From sequence record U28974.1: 7,768 nucleotides of DNA; one strand, written 5' to 3'. The DNA comes from Spiroplasma phage C74 (Viruses > Hofneiviricota > Faserviricetes > Tubulavirales). A model generated the notes under the pieces. It searched no databases. It was given only the letters and a program-made list of their open reading frames with translations, and had not been told where the DNA came from. The translations under genes were made by a program, and so were the position numbers. Shown here in pieces: positions 1 to 6,101 of this stretch; position 1 is the stretch's first letter; every line of letters starts with the position of its first letter.

Positions 1-232
1 AATTCGGTTTTTTAAAATAATAATTCCACTTGAATTTGCTAATAAGTATGATAGTGAATGGTTAAAGTTTGTACGTGATTTAAAGAATGATGAAATTGTT
101 AATGAAAAATTTTATTATTGATCGGAAATCACAAAATTAAGTGTTAAAGAACGATTGGAGTTATTTGATATTGATATTTTGAAAAAGAATTTAAAACCTA
201 GAAAAGAGAAAGGAAATGGTAAAGATGATTAA
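1..232 (+). CDS. Zot/pI-like assembly ATPase, C-terminal 76 residues (continues from 6987-7768)
   Basis: This open frame enters from the left edge and ends at TAA 230-232. It encodes 76 full codons and includes one in-frame TGA (119-121) read as Trp. If the molecule is circular, base 1 completes the codon begun by the last two bases of the window (GG+A, Gly), and the frame joins without interruption to the Zot-like gene at 6987, giving 337 residues. The segment has a short hydrophobic start (RFFKIIIPL) and then a charged, Lys/Glu-rich tail with no membrane helix, so it is probably the cytoplasmic end of the protein. The next gene starts inside its last codons (ATG 225), which suggests translational coupling. 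Circularity is inferred from the in-frame joint and the rebuilt EcoRI site. Confidence 0.88.
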
Positions 233-623
233 TTTATTAGTTGTTGAAAATAATAATAGTAATTGAGACAAGATTTTTAGTTTTGTTTTTGATATATTTT
301 TGTTTATTTTTGATGTAATTTGAAATACAAAATTACCGATGACAAATACATCGATTGCTTATTTTTTAGTCTTTTTTATGGTTATTAAGTTATCTATTTA
401 TGCAATTCACGGCACATCAACACAATATAATAATTTAGGTTCGACAGTTAATAATGGTGTTTCGCAAGTATATTCGTCAACTGTACGAAAAGGTATTAAT
501 GTTGGTAAAAATGTTTATCAGAATAGTAATAAGCAGCAAGTTAAAAAAGAACTTAAACGACAAAGTATTAGATATCAAGCGAAAAATATTAGAAGTACTA
601 AATTTAAAGGAGATAAAAAGTAA
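225..623 (+). CDS. Small phage membrane protein, 132 aa, unknown function
   Basis: The frame runs from ATG 225 to TAA 621-623 with TGA codons at Trp positions 14 and 34. An ATG at 216 is also in frame, but it sits one base from the AAAGGA ribosome site (209-214); 225 has normal spacing, so I chose it. The protein has two hydrophobic stretches (about residues 17-34 and 44-62), then a polar middle rich in Asn, Ser and Thr, and a strongly basic end (KKELKRQ...KFKGDKK). The start overlaps the end of the Zot-like gene and the stop overlaps the next start, so it belongs to the morphogenesis operon. A role in virion assembly or as a minor structural protein is inferred from position and size only; I do not recognise the family. 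Confidence 0.83.
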
Positions 624-859
624 TGATTAAATTAGTTTTATTGGTGGCGGCGATTGCGATATTTGGTACTGGTTTTATTACTGTTATTATTAATCAATTT
701 ACATCAGCTAAAAATATTATTATGGATTTATATAATTCTGATACTTGGTTGATTTGATTATTTGGTAGAATGGCAGTTTTGTTTAGTCATCCGTTAATGT
801 TAACGATATCAAGTTTATATATTGTTGGGTTTATTGTTTCAAAAACATTGTATAGCTAG
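623..859 (+). CDS. Small phage membrane protein, 78 aa, unknown function
   Basis: The frame runs from ATG 623 to TAG 857-859. The start overlaps the previous stop by one base (TAATG), and a strong ribosome site AAAGGAGAT lies at 606-614. The protein begins with a hydrophobic helix (about residues 2-22, Ala/Val/Ile/Gly-rich), has a short polar loop with an internal Trp-rich segment that includes one TGA Trp, and ends in a second hydrophobic helix (about 56-74). The size and two-helix pattern resemble the small minor virion proteins of filamentous phages, but this is a resemblance of architecture, not a recognised match. It lies between two other small membrane proteins in a one-strand operon. 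Confidence 0.82.
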
Positions 860-870
860 GAGTTGAGTTT

Positions 871-1089
871 ATGAAAATTAAAATTTTAAAGTTTTTAAAA
901 AGAAAAAAATGATGAGAAATATTAGTATATATTTTAGTTGTTGGTTTTGGTTTTGCTTTATTTATTGGATCAATTTACGATAAATGAGATAAATTAATTA
1001 AGTGAGAAAGGTATTTTATTCTGATATATGTTAGTTGCAAATTTGTATTTTTGATTTGAATTAGTTTGATGTATTTTATTTATAATTAA
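871..1089 (+). CDS. Small phage membrane protein, 72 aa, unknown function
   Basis: The frame runs from ATG 871 to TAA 1087-1089, preceded by AGGAG at 858-862, which overlaps the stop codon of the gene before. It is invisible in the standard code because five TGA codons occur; in code 4 they are all Trp. The N-terminus is very basic (residues 2-13, Lys/Arg-rich) and is followed by two Trp and a hydrophobic helix (about 17-37), a charged WDKLIKWER loop, and a second helix (about 48-69). This gives a two-helix hairpin with its N-terminus probably inside the cell. It lies directly before P1, where filamentous phages carry minor coat and assembly proteins; function is inferred only. Confidence 0.8.
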
Positions 1090-1119
1090 TTTTAAAAAGA
1101 AGAAAGGTGGTAAAGAATA

Positions 1120-3261
1120 ATGCGTAAGTCATTATCTTTATTTTCCATATTTATTTTAATTTTTTTGGGTTTGGTTATTCCATTTATTACTTTAACGGCG
1201 TTTAGACCCTTAAATGAGGAGCAATATACGCTTAAACAAGAAAGTAGTACTGGTAAAGGTATTAATGAAACTGATTTTATTAATACAATGTTTTTACGCA
1301 GTAGTTTTTTTGAAAATTGATCGGAAACAAATTATTTTATTAATCCAACTTTAAAAACATCAAAAAATTTATTGTTTAATGATAAATGGTATTTGGATTT
1401 TTTACAAGATAGTTATTCAACTGGAGTTGTTTATGATAAACCTAATGAAGTATTTTTGAATTATTATCAACAATGACATAGTTTAAAAAATCGGTATATG
1501 GTTGAAAAATTTTATGATGTTAAAAAAGAGAATTTTTTGAATGATTTAATTGATTTTATTTATGCTTTTGCCGTAAAATATAAGATGTTTAATGTATCGA
1601 AAGAAATTGTGAAAAATGTTGACCGCTATAAAGAAAATCATTATCCAAGAGTTAAGCTAAACCAAGATAATTGAAAATTAATTGATGATATTGAAAATGT
1701 AGATAAATATAAATGAGAAGATGAAACTTATATTGGAATTACTAAAATTTGAAAAAATAAAGAATGAAATTGAATTATTGAAGATTGAAAACTACACCCT
1801 CCCTTTTCAAATGTTTATTTATCTAGTTATAAAGCAATTTACCGTTGAACTGGCGTTGGTAAACCACAATTACCAACCATTGATAAAAACACTGGTGAAA
1901 TTACTGATTGAAATAGTTATCAACAAACTCGCGTAAAAGAATTTATTGATTTATCTTTATATTCTGTTTTGCTAGAAAATACTAGGGTTCAGCAAGGTGG
2001 TAGTGCGGATTATGAAAATCCGAATAAGGTTGGAACAAAGCGGATAATTTTTGATTTTGAGACGGTTGATGAATTGGATGTTAAAAATATTAAAAAAGCA
2101 ATTTATCGAATGATTTTGACTGTTGATGAAGCAAATTTAATTATTTCTGGTAGTTTAGAGTTAAATAATATTAATAATGATGATTTAAGTTTTAATTTTA
2201 GTTTTATGCGAACGGGAATGGGTGAAGTTTTTAATTTTAATGGTTCAATTTATTCATCATTAAATAGTAAAGATTTAAAGTATTATCAACAGTTTAGTGG
2301 TCAGTTTGATTTATCTAAGTTTTTACAGTCGTTTTTTGCAAGTGCTTTGGTGCCAGTGTTTCAAAATCGTAGTTCTTTTATTGAAAATGGATATATTGAT
2401 AATTTACAATATGATACTGTTTTAGTTAACTTTTTTGCGTTGAAATTACAAAATTTTAATAATATTTTGTTGAGTGAAAATATTAACGATAAATTACAAT
2501 TTGATAAATTATTAAATAGTATGTTTAAGATTTCACAGAAATTTTATACTAATTATTTACGTACGATTTTTGATTTAGAAAATAATACTTATGTTCAAGG
2601 TTATAATAAAAAATATGGTTTGTTAGTAAATAATGGTTTTAAAATTTACCCACGATATTTTTATTTTTCGGATAAATATAAGCAATTAGATATTAAATTA
2701 TATTCAGCATTTAAAAATCGGTTTTATACGATTAATAATTATGGTAGTGTTTTTAATTATGATTTTTCGGTTGCTAATAATTATAATATTAGTTTAAATT
2801 CGGGTTATGTTTTTGGCGGTGATTTACAAAATAAATATGGTTTGCAATATAAAAAAATTGAAGAACAAAAAATCGGTTATAATGTTTTTGAATTGCAAGC
2901 ACAAAAAGAGAATGATATGTACCGATATTATGATTTTAATTTTGGGATTTATAATTGACAAGAAATTAATAATGGTGGGTTGTTCCCCGATAAACAATGA
3001 TGACAAGTGCAATATATAACTCCTAAAGGTTGATGAGATTTTGGCGCTCATATTAAAAATGCGGTGATTTGAATTGTCAACACTATTCCTGGTGTTAAAC
3101 AAGTTAATGAATTAGCGAGTGGTGTTGGTAAGGTTTTTGAAACAGTATATAGTTTTTTTAGTCAAATATTTGAGGTATGGAAATTTAATCCAGCATTGTA
3201 TAGTACAATAACAAATATCTTTTTATTAATTATTTTTATGAAATTTGTACGATTAATATAA
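1120..3261 (+). CDS. P1-like large virion/adsorption protein (plectrovirus ORF1 type), 713 aa
   Basis: The frame runs from ATG 1120 to TAA 3259-3261, with ribosome site AAAGGTGG (1103-1110). In the standard code it is broken many times; in code 4 it is one frame. The first 28 residues are a classic signal sequence: MRK start, a Leu/Ile/Phe core, then a Thr/Ala cleavage area. A long, polar, Asn/Tyr/Phe-rich extracellular body follows. The end has an amphipathic Val/Gly region and a final membrane helix (about 692-709) closed by KFVRLI. Signal peptide, large outer domain and C-terminal anchor is the layout of filamentous-phage adsorption proteins (pIII), and in Spiroplasma plectroviruses the largest gene has this place, so a role in host attachment or virion release is likely. 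Residues 184-264 (about 81 aa, Trp-rich) are repeated in inverted orientation in the lipoprotein gene at 3281-3695. It is the last gene of the run and is followed by a terminator. Confidence 0.88.
1668..1913 (+). repeat. Inverted repeat arm A (inside P1)
   Basis: These 246 bases match the reverse complement of 3300-3543. By eye I count 9 substitutions and 2 single-base gaps. The match begins at TAATTGAAAATTAATTGATG and ends at ACTGATTGAAA, with sharp divergence on both sides. It encodes P1 residues 184-264 and is in an intact frame here. Confidence 0.93.
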
Positions 3262-3294
3262 AAAAAGGAACTGTTATTAATTAAGTTCCTTTTT
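3262..3294. terminator. Bidirectional terminator between P1 and the lipoprotein gene
   Basis: A perfect 11-bp stem, AAAAAGGAACT (3262-3272) paired with AGTTCCTTTTT (3284-3294), encloses an 11-base loop. It has an A run on one side and a T run on the other, so it can act as an intrinsic terminator for transcripts from both directions. It begins on the last base of the P1 stop region, and the predicted stop of the minus-strand lipoprotein frame (3281-3283) lies in its loop. Confidence 0.82.
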
Positions 3295-3695
3295 GTTCTT
3301 TTCAATCAGTAATTTCACCAGTATTTTTGTCGATAGTTGGTATTTGTGGTTTACCAACGCCAGTTCAACGATAAATTGCTTTATAACTAGATAAATAAAT
3401 ATTTGAAAAGGGAGGGTGTATTTTCAATCTTCAATAATTCAATTTCATTCTTTATTTTTTGAAAATTTAGTAATTCCAATATAAGTTTCATCTTCTCATT
3501 TATATTTATCTACATTTCAATATCATCAATTAATTTTCAATTACTATTTTCTGGTGGTTGTTGTGGATTATATTGTGGTGTTGGTTTATTATTTTTTCCG
3601 TTTTCATTATTATTTTCTTTTTTACAACTTATTAGTGTTGTTGTGCTTGTTGCGGTTAATCCGATTGCTCCTATTATGCTAAGTATTCTTTTCAT
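3281..3695 (-). pseudogene. Lipoprotein carrying a copy of a P1 domain, broken by two frameshifts
   Basis: Read on the minus strand, ATG 3695-3693 follows ribosome site AAAGGA and opens a typical mollicute lipoprotein signal: MKR, a hydrophobic core, then lipobox LISC with Cys24. A polar Asn/Lys/Pro/Gln-rich linker (about 25-52) leads into a Trp-rich domain almost identical to P1 residues 184-264. The frame stops early at TAG 3512-3510, after 61 residues. Compared with P1, one A is missing near 3514 and one C near 3423. Restoring both gives exactly 139 codons ending at TAA 3283-3281 (138 aa, ending WKEQKGT). Most differences in the 3' half of the copy are synonymous or conservative, so the copy was probably under selection. 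It may be a membrane-anchored decoy of the phage attachment protein. It is the only minus-strand gene here. The gaps may be real or old sequencing errors; as written it encodes only the anchored 61-residue form. Confidence 0.78.
3300..3543 (-). repeat. Inverted repeat arm B (inside the lipoprotein pseudogene)
   Basis: This is the reverse-complement partner of 1668-1913, 244 bases long and about 95% identical. In a single-stranded virion genome the two arms could pair into a long duplex; in double-stranded DNA, recombination between them would invert 1914-3299, which holds the distal part of P1. Confidence 0.93.
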
Positions 3696-3719
3696 TTATA
3701 TTGTTCCTTTTTATTGTTT

Positions 3720-3748
3720 TATATATAATTGATTTTATCATATATCAA
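3720..3748 (-). promoter_or_regulatory. Candidate promoter for the minus-strand lipoprotein gene
   Basis: On the minus strand, TTGATA (3748-3743) and TATATA (3725-3720) are separated by 17 bases, a good sigma-70-type fit, and the ATG lies 25 bases downstream of the -10. The surroundings are nearly pure A/T, so chance matches are common. Confidence 0.38.
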
Positions 3749-3761
3749 TTATATATCAATT
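3740..3761. repeat. Tandem 11-bp repeat in the divergent promoter region
   Basis: ATATATCAATT occurs twice back to back (3740-3750 and 3751-3761). The repeats overlap the -35 of the lipoprotein promoter and lie about 50 bases before the transposase start. A regulator binding here could control both divergent genes; this is inference from position. I see no better promoter for the transposase than weak TTGATT (3729-3734) and TATATC (3752-3757) matches. Confidence 0.5.
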
Positions 3762-3811
3762 ATTCGTATTAAATATTAATTTTATATATTTTTGATGGTA
3801 GGTGTAAATTA

Positions 3812-4900
3812 ATGAAATATATTATTAATAATTTTAATTTGTTTGATTTACAAGCAAAATTAAAGAATTTTTTAAGTAAAAATTATAAAAATAAATATTA
3901 TAAAAGAATAAAACAAAAAATATTTTCATATATTAATTTGTGTAATGATTATTATAATGGTAATTTTTTGTTGAAAGATTTAATTAAAAAATATTTTAAA
4001 AATAAGTTTTCAACTTTTTATTATTGAGCGAATAAAATTTTAATTGCATATAAAAGTAATGATTTTGCTGAATTATTATTAAAGTCAACAATTCCTAATA
4101 ATATTAATTATCAATATAGTAATGATGTTCGTCAAAATATTTGTGATTTATATTTTAAATATTGTAATAAACATGCTGGGGGTGTTTTATCTTTGTTTTA
4201 TAATTTAAAAAAAGGAATTCACGGAGAAGAATTAAAAAATAAAGCGCCAAAAAATTTGAAAACATTTTTTCGTTGACTTAAAAAAGATGAAAGATGATTA
4301 AAAATAAAAAATAAAATTAAAGAAATTAAAAAACAACATTCAAGATATGAAGTTAAAGAAATAGGTTTGTTACAGATGGACGCTAAATATTTTGTACCAA
4401 GTAAATTTTCAGTTGATAAAAAGTATTATGTTTATGATTTTATTGATGAAAAAACAAGATTAGCATTAGGATATGTTTATGATAAATTAAGTACTGATAA
4501 TGCTATTGATGCTGTTAAAAAAGCAATTAGTGATTTTAAAAATATATTTGGTATTATAATAACACGGATTAGAACTGATAACGGTTCTGAATTTATTAAT
4601 AATTATCGTAATAATCAAAAAATTAGTGTTAAAAAGACTAATTTTACTCAATTTTTAACAGATAAAAATATTTTGCATCAAACAACACCAGTTCGCTCTC
4701 CACAGTCAAACGGTAAGATTGAAAGATTTCATCAAAATTATACTAAATTATTTGTATTTGAAGAAAAAATATTAAATGCAGTTAGTTTACAGAATAAATT
4801 AAATGATTATTATTATTTTTATAATTTTGAAAGAGTACATAAGTCTTTAAATTTTCAGACACCATTTAATTTTTTGAATAGTTTAAGTTTAATTAAATAA
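3812..4900 (+). CDS. DDE (rve-type) transposase, plectrovirus ORF3-like, 362 aa
   Basis: The frame runs from ATG 3812 to TAA 4898-4900. A TGA at 4025-4027 splits it in the standard code but is Trp72 in code 4. A weak ribosome site, TAGGTG, lies at 3799-3804. The N-terminal half is Lys-rich with two helix-turn-helix-like stretches (about 48-76 and 122-160, each ending at a Trp, as in YYW and FFRW). The catalytic core follows: D190 in LLQMDAKYF, D256 in RTDNGSEF, and E304 in SPQSNGKIERF, then a typical tail (FERVHKSL...QTPFNFL). This is the IS3/IS30/IS481-like integrase-core superfamily. The D256-E304 gap is 47 residues, longer than the usual 33-35, because of a Lys/Asn insertion. No clear terminal inverted repeats flank the gene, so it may serve the phage (integration or replication) rather than form a free insertion sequence. 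Its coding strand is A/Lys-rich, unlike the T-rich virion genes. Confidence 0.9.
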
Positions 4901-5131
4901 TTTTAAATTATTAAGTTTTTGTGTTTAAACTAAATAAGTTTATTATATTTTAATTAATTAATAATATGTAAATTAATTCATAAAATATGTTATTAAAATA
5001 ATAAAATATGTATTTATTAATTAAAATTTAATAAATTATTTTTTAGTGTGTTTAATTTTATATTTTTTATTTATTTATTTTATGATATTTTTTTATTATA
5101 AATAAATATTTTTATTATTTTTGTTATTTTC
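4901..5131. other. AT-rich gene-free stretch after the transposase
   Basis: No open frame of note is present on either strand. It is almost pure A/T and contains AT-only stem-loops (TAAACT/AGTTTA near 4925-4942; 5012-5036) and an 11-bp direct repeat, ATAAAATATGT, at 4980-4990 and 5001-5011 (21-base period). It probably ends transposase transcription and serves as a spacer or easily melted region before the coat promoter. Confidence 0.5.
5012..5044 (+). terminator. Possible terminator after the transposase
   Basis: ATTTATTAA (5012-5020) and TTAATAAAT (5028-5036) form a perfect 9-bp stem with a 7-base loop, followed by TATTTTTT. The stem contains only A-T pairs, so it would be weak, and such sequences arise easily by chance here. 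Confidence 0.35.
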
Positions 5132-5161
5132 TTGTAATCTTTAAAATGTGTGTGGTATACT
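5132..5161 (+). promoter_or_regulatory. Promoter of the coat gene cluster (extended -10)
   Basis: TTGTAA (5132-5137) and TATACT (5156-5161) are 18 bases apart, and TGG directly before TATACT gives an extended -10 (TGN). Transcription would start near 5168, inside the hairpin of 5143-5187. It drives 5255-5881, which includes the probable major coat gene. It is the best promoter match in the window. Confidence 0.6.
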
Positions 5162-5187
5162 ACATTTGTAGAAACCACATACATTTT
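5143..5187. other. Two-tier stem-loop overlapping the coat promoter
   Basis: AAAATGTGTGTGG (5143-5155) pairs with CCACATACATTTT (5175-5187): 13 pairs, one of them G-U. Inside, CTAC (5160-5163) pairs with GTAG (5168-5171) around loop ATTT, with TATA/AAA as the internal loop. The -10 box lies in this structure. Candidate roles are complementary-strand origin, promoter control or transcript-end structure. Confidence 0.75.
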
Positions 5188-5254
5188 GTATTTTTGGTTT
5201 TTACAGTTTTGGAAAGTAAATTTTTTTAATATTTTTAATTGAGGAGTTGAAATT

Positions 5255-5365
5255 ATGCAAACAAAGCAATATTTTATTTTGCGGTCCCTAGTGAAAAAGT
5301 ATGGTAAAGATAATGTTATTAATACTGTTAATAAGATTGCAAAAGATATTGAAATTAAAAAGTAA
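5255..5365 (+). CDS. Small basic protein, 36 aa, unknown
   Basis: The frame runs from ATG 5255 to TAA 5363-5365, preceded by AGGAG (5242-5246) at good spacing, and it is the first gene after the coat promoter. The product has no membrane helix and is rich in Lys, Ile and Asn (about ten Lys/Arg), with a short helix-like pattern (YFILRSLVKKYGKDNVI). It could be a small nucleic-acid-binding or regulatory protein; this is inferred from charge only. The good ribosome site and promoter support a real gene despite its size. Confidence 0.62.
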   Translation: MQTKQYFILRSLVKKYGKDNVINTVNKIAKDIEIKK

Positions 5366-5368
5366 AAG

Positions 5369-5408
5369 AATAAATTATTCCGCGTAATTTATTAGCGGAT
5401 AATTTATT
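5369..5408. other. Bulged stem-loop between two coat-cluster genes
   Basis: AATAAATTATTCCGC (5369-5383) pairs with GCGGATAATTTATT (5395-5408), with one unpaired T on the left arm and an 11-base loop. The CCGC/GCGG base is one of the few GC-rich spots in the window. No T run follows directly, so it is not a typical terminator; it may be an origin, packaging or RNA-processing element. Confidence 0.65.
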
Positions 5409-5427
5409 CAGTAGTGTTTTTAATGGA

Positions 5428-5445
5428 GCGAAGCGAGTTTGCAAA
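5428..5445. other. GCGAAGC mini-hairpin and TTTGCAAA palindrome
   Basis: GCGAAGC (5428-5434) is the known, exceptionally stable DNA mini-hairpin sequence, seen at replication origins of single-stranded DNA phages such as phiX174. The perfect 8-bp palindrome TTTGCAAA follows at 5438-5445. Both lie in the gene-free 5366-5480 interval. A role in complementary-strand initiation is inference. Confidence 0.5.
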
Positions 5446-5480
5446 TTTCAATTTTTTAGTTTTTAGAAAGGAGATGTATT

Positions 5481-5630
5481 ATGCCAACTTGATTAACGAC
5501 AATATTTAGTGTTGTTATTATATTAGGGATTTTTGCTTGAATTGGTTTATCAATTTATCAAAAAATTAAACAAATTCGAGGAAAGAAAAAAGATAAAAAA
5601 GAAATTGAAAGAAAGGAGAGTAATAAATAA
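5481..5630 (+). CDS. Small single-pass membrane protein, 49 aa
   Basis: The frame runs from ATG 5481 to TAA 5628-5630. The ribosome site AGAAAGGAG (5465-5473) is nearly ideal, which suggests strong translation. Two TGA Trp codons occur (residues 4 and 20). One hydrophobic helix (about residues 5-25) is followed by a highly charged, Lys/Glu-rich tail (KIKQIRGKKKDKKEIERKE), so the C-terminus should be cytoplasmic. The stop overlaps the coat start by one base (TAATG), so the two are coupled. It may be a minor coat or assembly protein; the family is not recognised. Confidence 0.8.
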
Positions 5631-5881
5631 TGTTAGGTATGTATTTAACAACAGCGTTTAATTTTTTAACAGCACCTACACCTAAAACTATGACTGAGGG
5701 TATGACTGGGATTTGAACGGGTTTGACTAGTGCATTATGAAAAGTTAAAGAAGGTATAACAAATATTTTCCCTGAGATAATGGTTTTCTTAGGTGAAGCG
5801 TGAATTATATTAATTCCATTTGCTATATTTTGTATTATTAAAATCTTAAACTTTTTCCGTGTTATGGTTAAAGGATTTTAA
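5630..5881 (+). CDS. Probable major coat protein, 83 aa
   Basis: The frame runs from ATG 5630 to TAA 5879-5881, with ribosome site GAAAGGAGAG (5611-5620). Three TGA codons read as Trp. The layout is that of filamentous-phage major coat proteins: a short hydrophobic/Thr-rich N-terminus, a polar amphipathic part (about 18-50, TMTEGMTGIWTGLTSALW), a single hydrophobic helix (about 52-72, IMVFLGEAWIILIPFAIFCII) and a short basic end (KILNFFRVMVKGF) that would contact DNA in the virion. It matches my memory of the SpV1 capsid protein (ORF4). It is the last gene before a large structured region and lies under the best promoter, fitting a highly expressed gene. No clear signal-peptidase site is seen, though an A-P-T run at 15-17 could hold one. 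Confidence 0.82.
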
Positions 5882-5888
5882 TATTTAT

Positions 5889-5902
5889 TATAATCGATTA
5901 TA
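5889..5902. repeat. Perfect 14-bp palindrome after the coat gene
   Basis: TATAATCGATTATA reads the same on both strands and begins eight bases after the coat stop codon. It could be a dimer binding site; no evidence for a particular protein is visible. Confidence 0.6.
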
Positions 5903-5954
5903 TATCTTAGTTAAGGCACACTAGGAAGTTTTAGTGAAATAATTGTTTTAATTG

Positions 5955-5994
5955 GTGATACCATTTATGATAATCAAAAAATAGATGGTATCAC
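5955..5994 (+). terminator. Strong stem-loop after the coat gene (terminator or packaging hairpin)
   Basis: GTGATACCATTTAT (5955-5968) pairs with ATAGATGGTATCAC (5981-5994): 14 pairs with one G-U and a 12-base loop. Only a short ATTTGT follows, so it is a poor classical terminator but a very stable hairpin by the standards of this AT-rich genome. Ending or protecting the coat messenger and packaging are both plausible. Confidence 0.6.
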
Positions 5995-6001
5995 ATTTGT
6001 A

Positions 6002-6038
6002 AAAAATGAATTTATTAAATAGAAAAATGAACTTATTA
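6002..6038. repeat. 16-base direct repeat, 21-base period
   Basis: AAAAATGAATTTATTA (6002-6017) recurs with one change as AAAAATGAACTTATTA (6023-6038). The 21-base spacing, two helical turns, would place both copies on the same face of the DNA. Confidence 0.55.
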
Positions 6039-6043
6039 TATTT

Positions 6044-6064
6044 ACTATTAAAGTTCTTAATAGT
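6044..6064. other. Perfect small stem-loop ACTATTAA/TTAATAGT
   Basis: ACTATTAA (6044-6051) and TTAATAGT (6057-6064) form an 8-bp stem with loop AGTTC. It lies just inside the right arm of the 8-bp inverted repeat. Confidence 0.5.
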
Positions 6065-6101
6065 TATTTTCAGTGTGCCAATTTTTATTATTTTTATATT
6101 T

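Larger units (their letters stand above)
5915..6079. repeat. 8-bp inverted repeat GGCACACT/AGTGTGCC bounding a 165-base block
   Basis: GGCACACT (5915-5922) and AGTGTGCC (6072-6079) are perfect reverse complements and among the most GC-rich words nearby. In single-stranded DNA they would close a multi-branched structure holding the stem-loops at 5955-5994 and 6044-6064. Their placement also resembles the ends of a small non-autonomous mobile element, but no target duplication is evident. Confidence 0.5.

Noticed and set aside
216-218. ATG 216 as start of the 132-aa gene
   Set aside because: It is one base from the AAAGGA ribosome site; ATG 225 has normal spacing.
1721-1936. Plus-strand 71-codon frame inside P1
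   Set aside because: It is a second frame of the Trp-rich domain already explained by P1 in code 4; no ribosome site of its own.
2807-3019. Plus-strand 70-codon frame near the P1 C-terminus
   Set aside because: Out of frame with P1, unsupported by any start signal; chance frame.
2824-3102. Minus-strand open frame of 92 codons opposite the end of P1
   Set aside because: It lies wholly opposite the P1 reading frame, has no ribosome site and no recognisable features; it is a shadow frame.
3812-4900. Transposase as part of a complete insertion sequence
   Set aside because: No matching terminal inverted repeats or target duplications were found by eye on either side.
4980-5011. CRISPR-like or iteron array from ATAAAATATGT repeats
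   Set aside because: Only two copies in nearly pure A/T DNA; no array.
5920-5930. dif/Xer recombination site (CTAGGAAGT resembles one half of a Bacillus-type dif)
   Set aside because: The other half-site at the proper distance does not match, so the similarity is probably chance.
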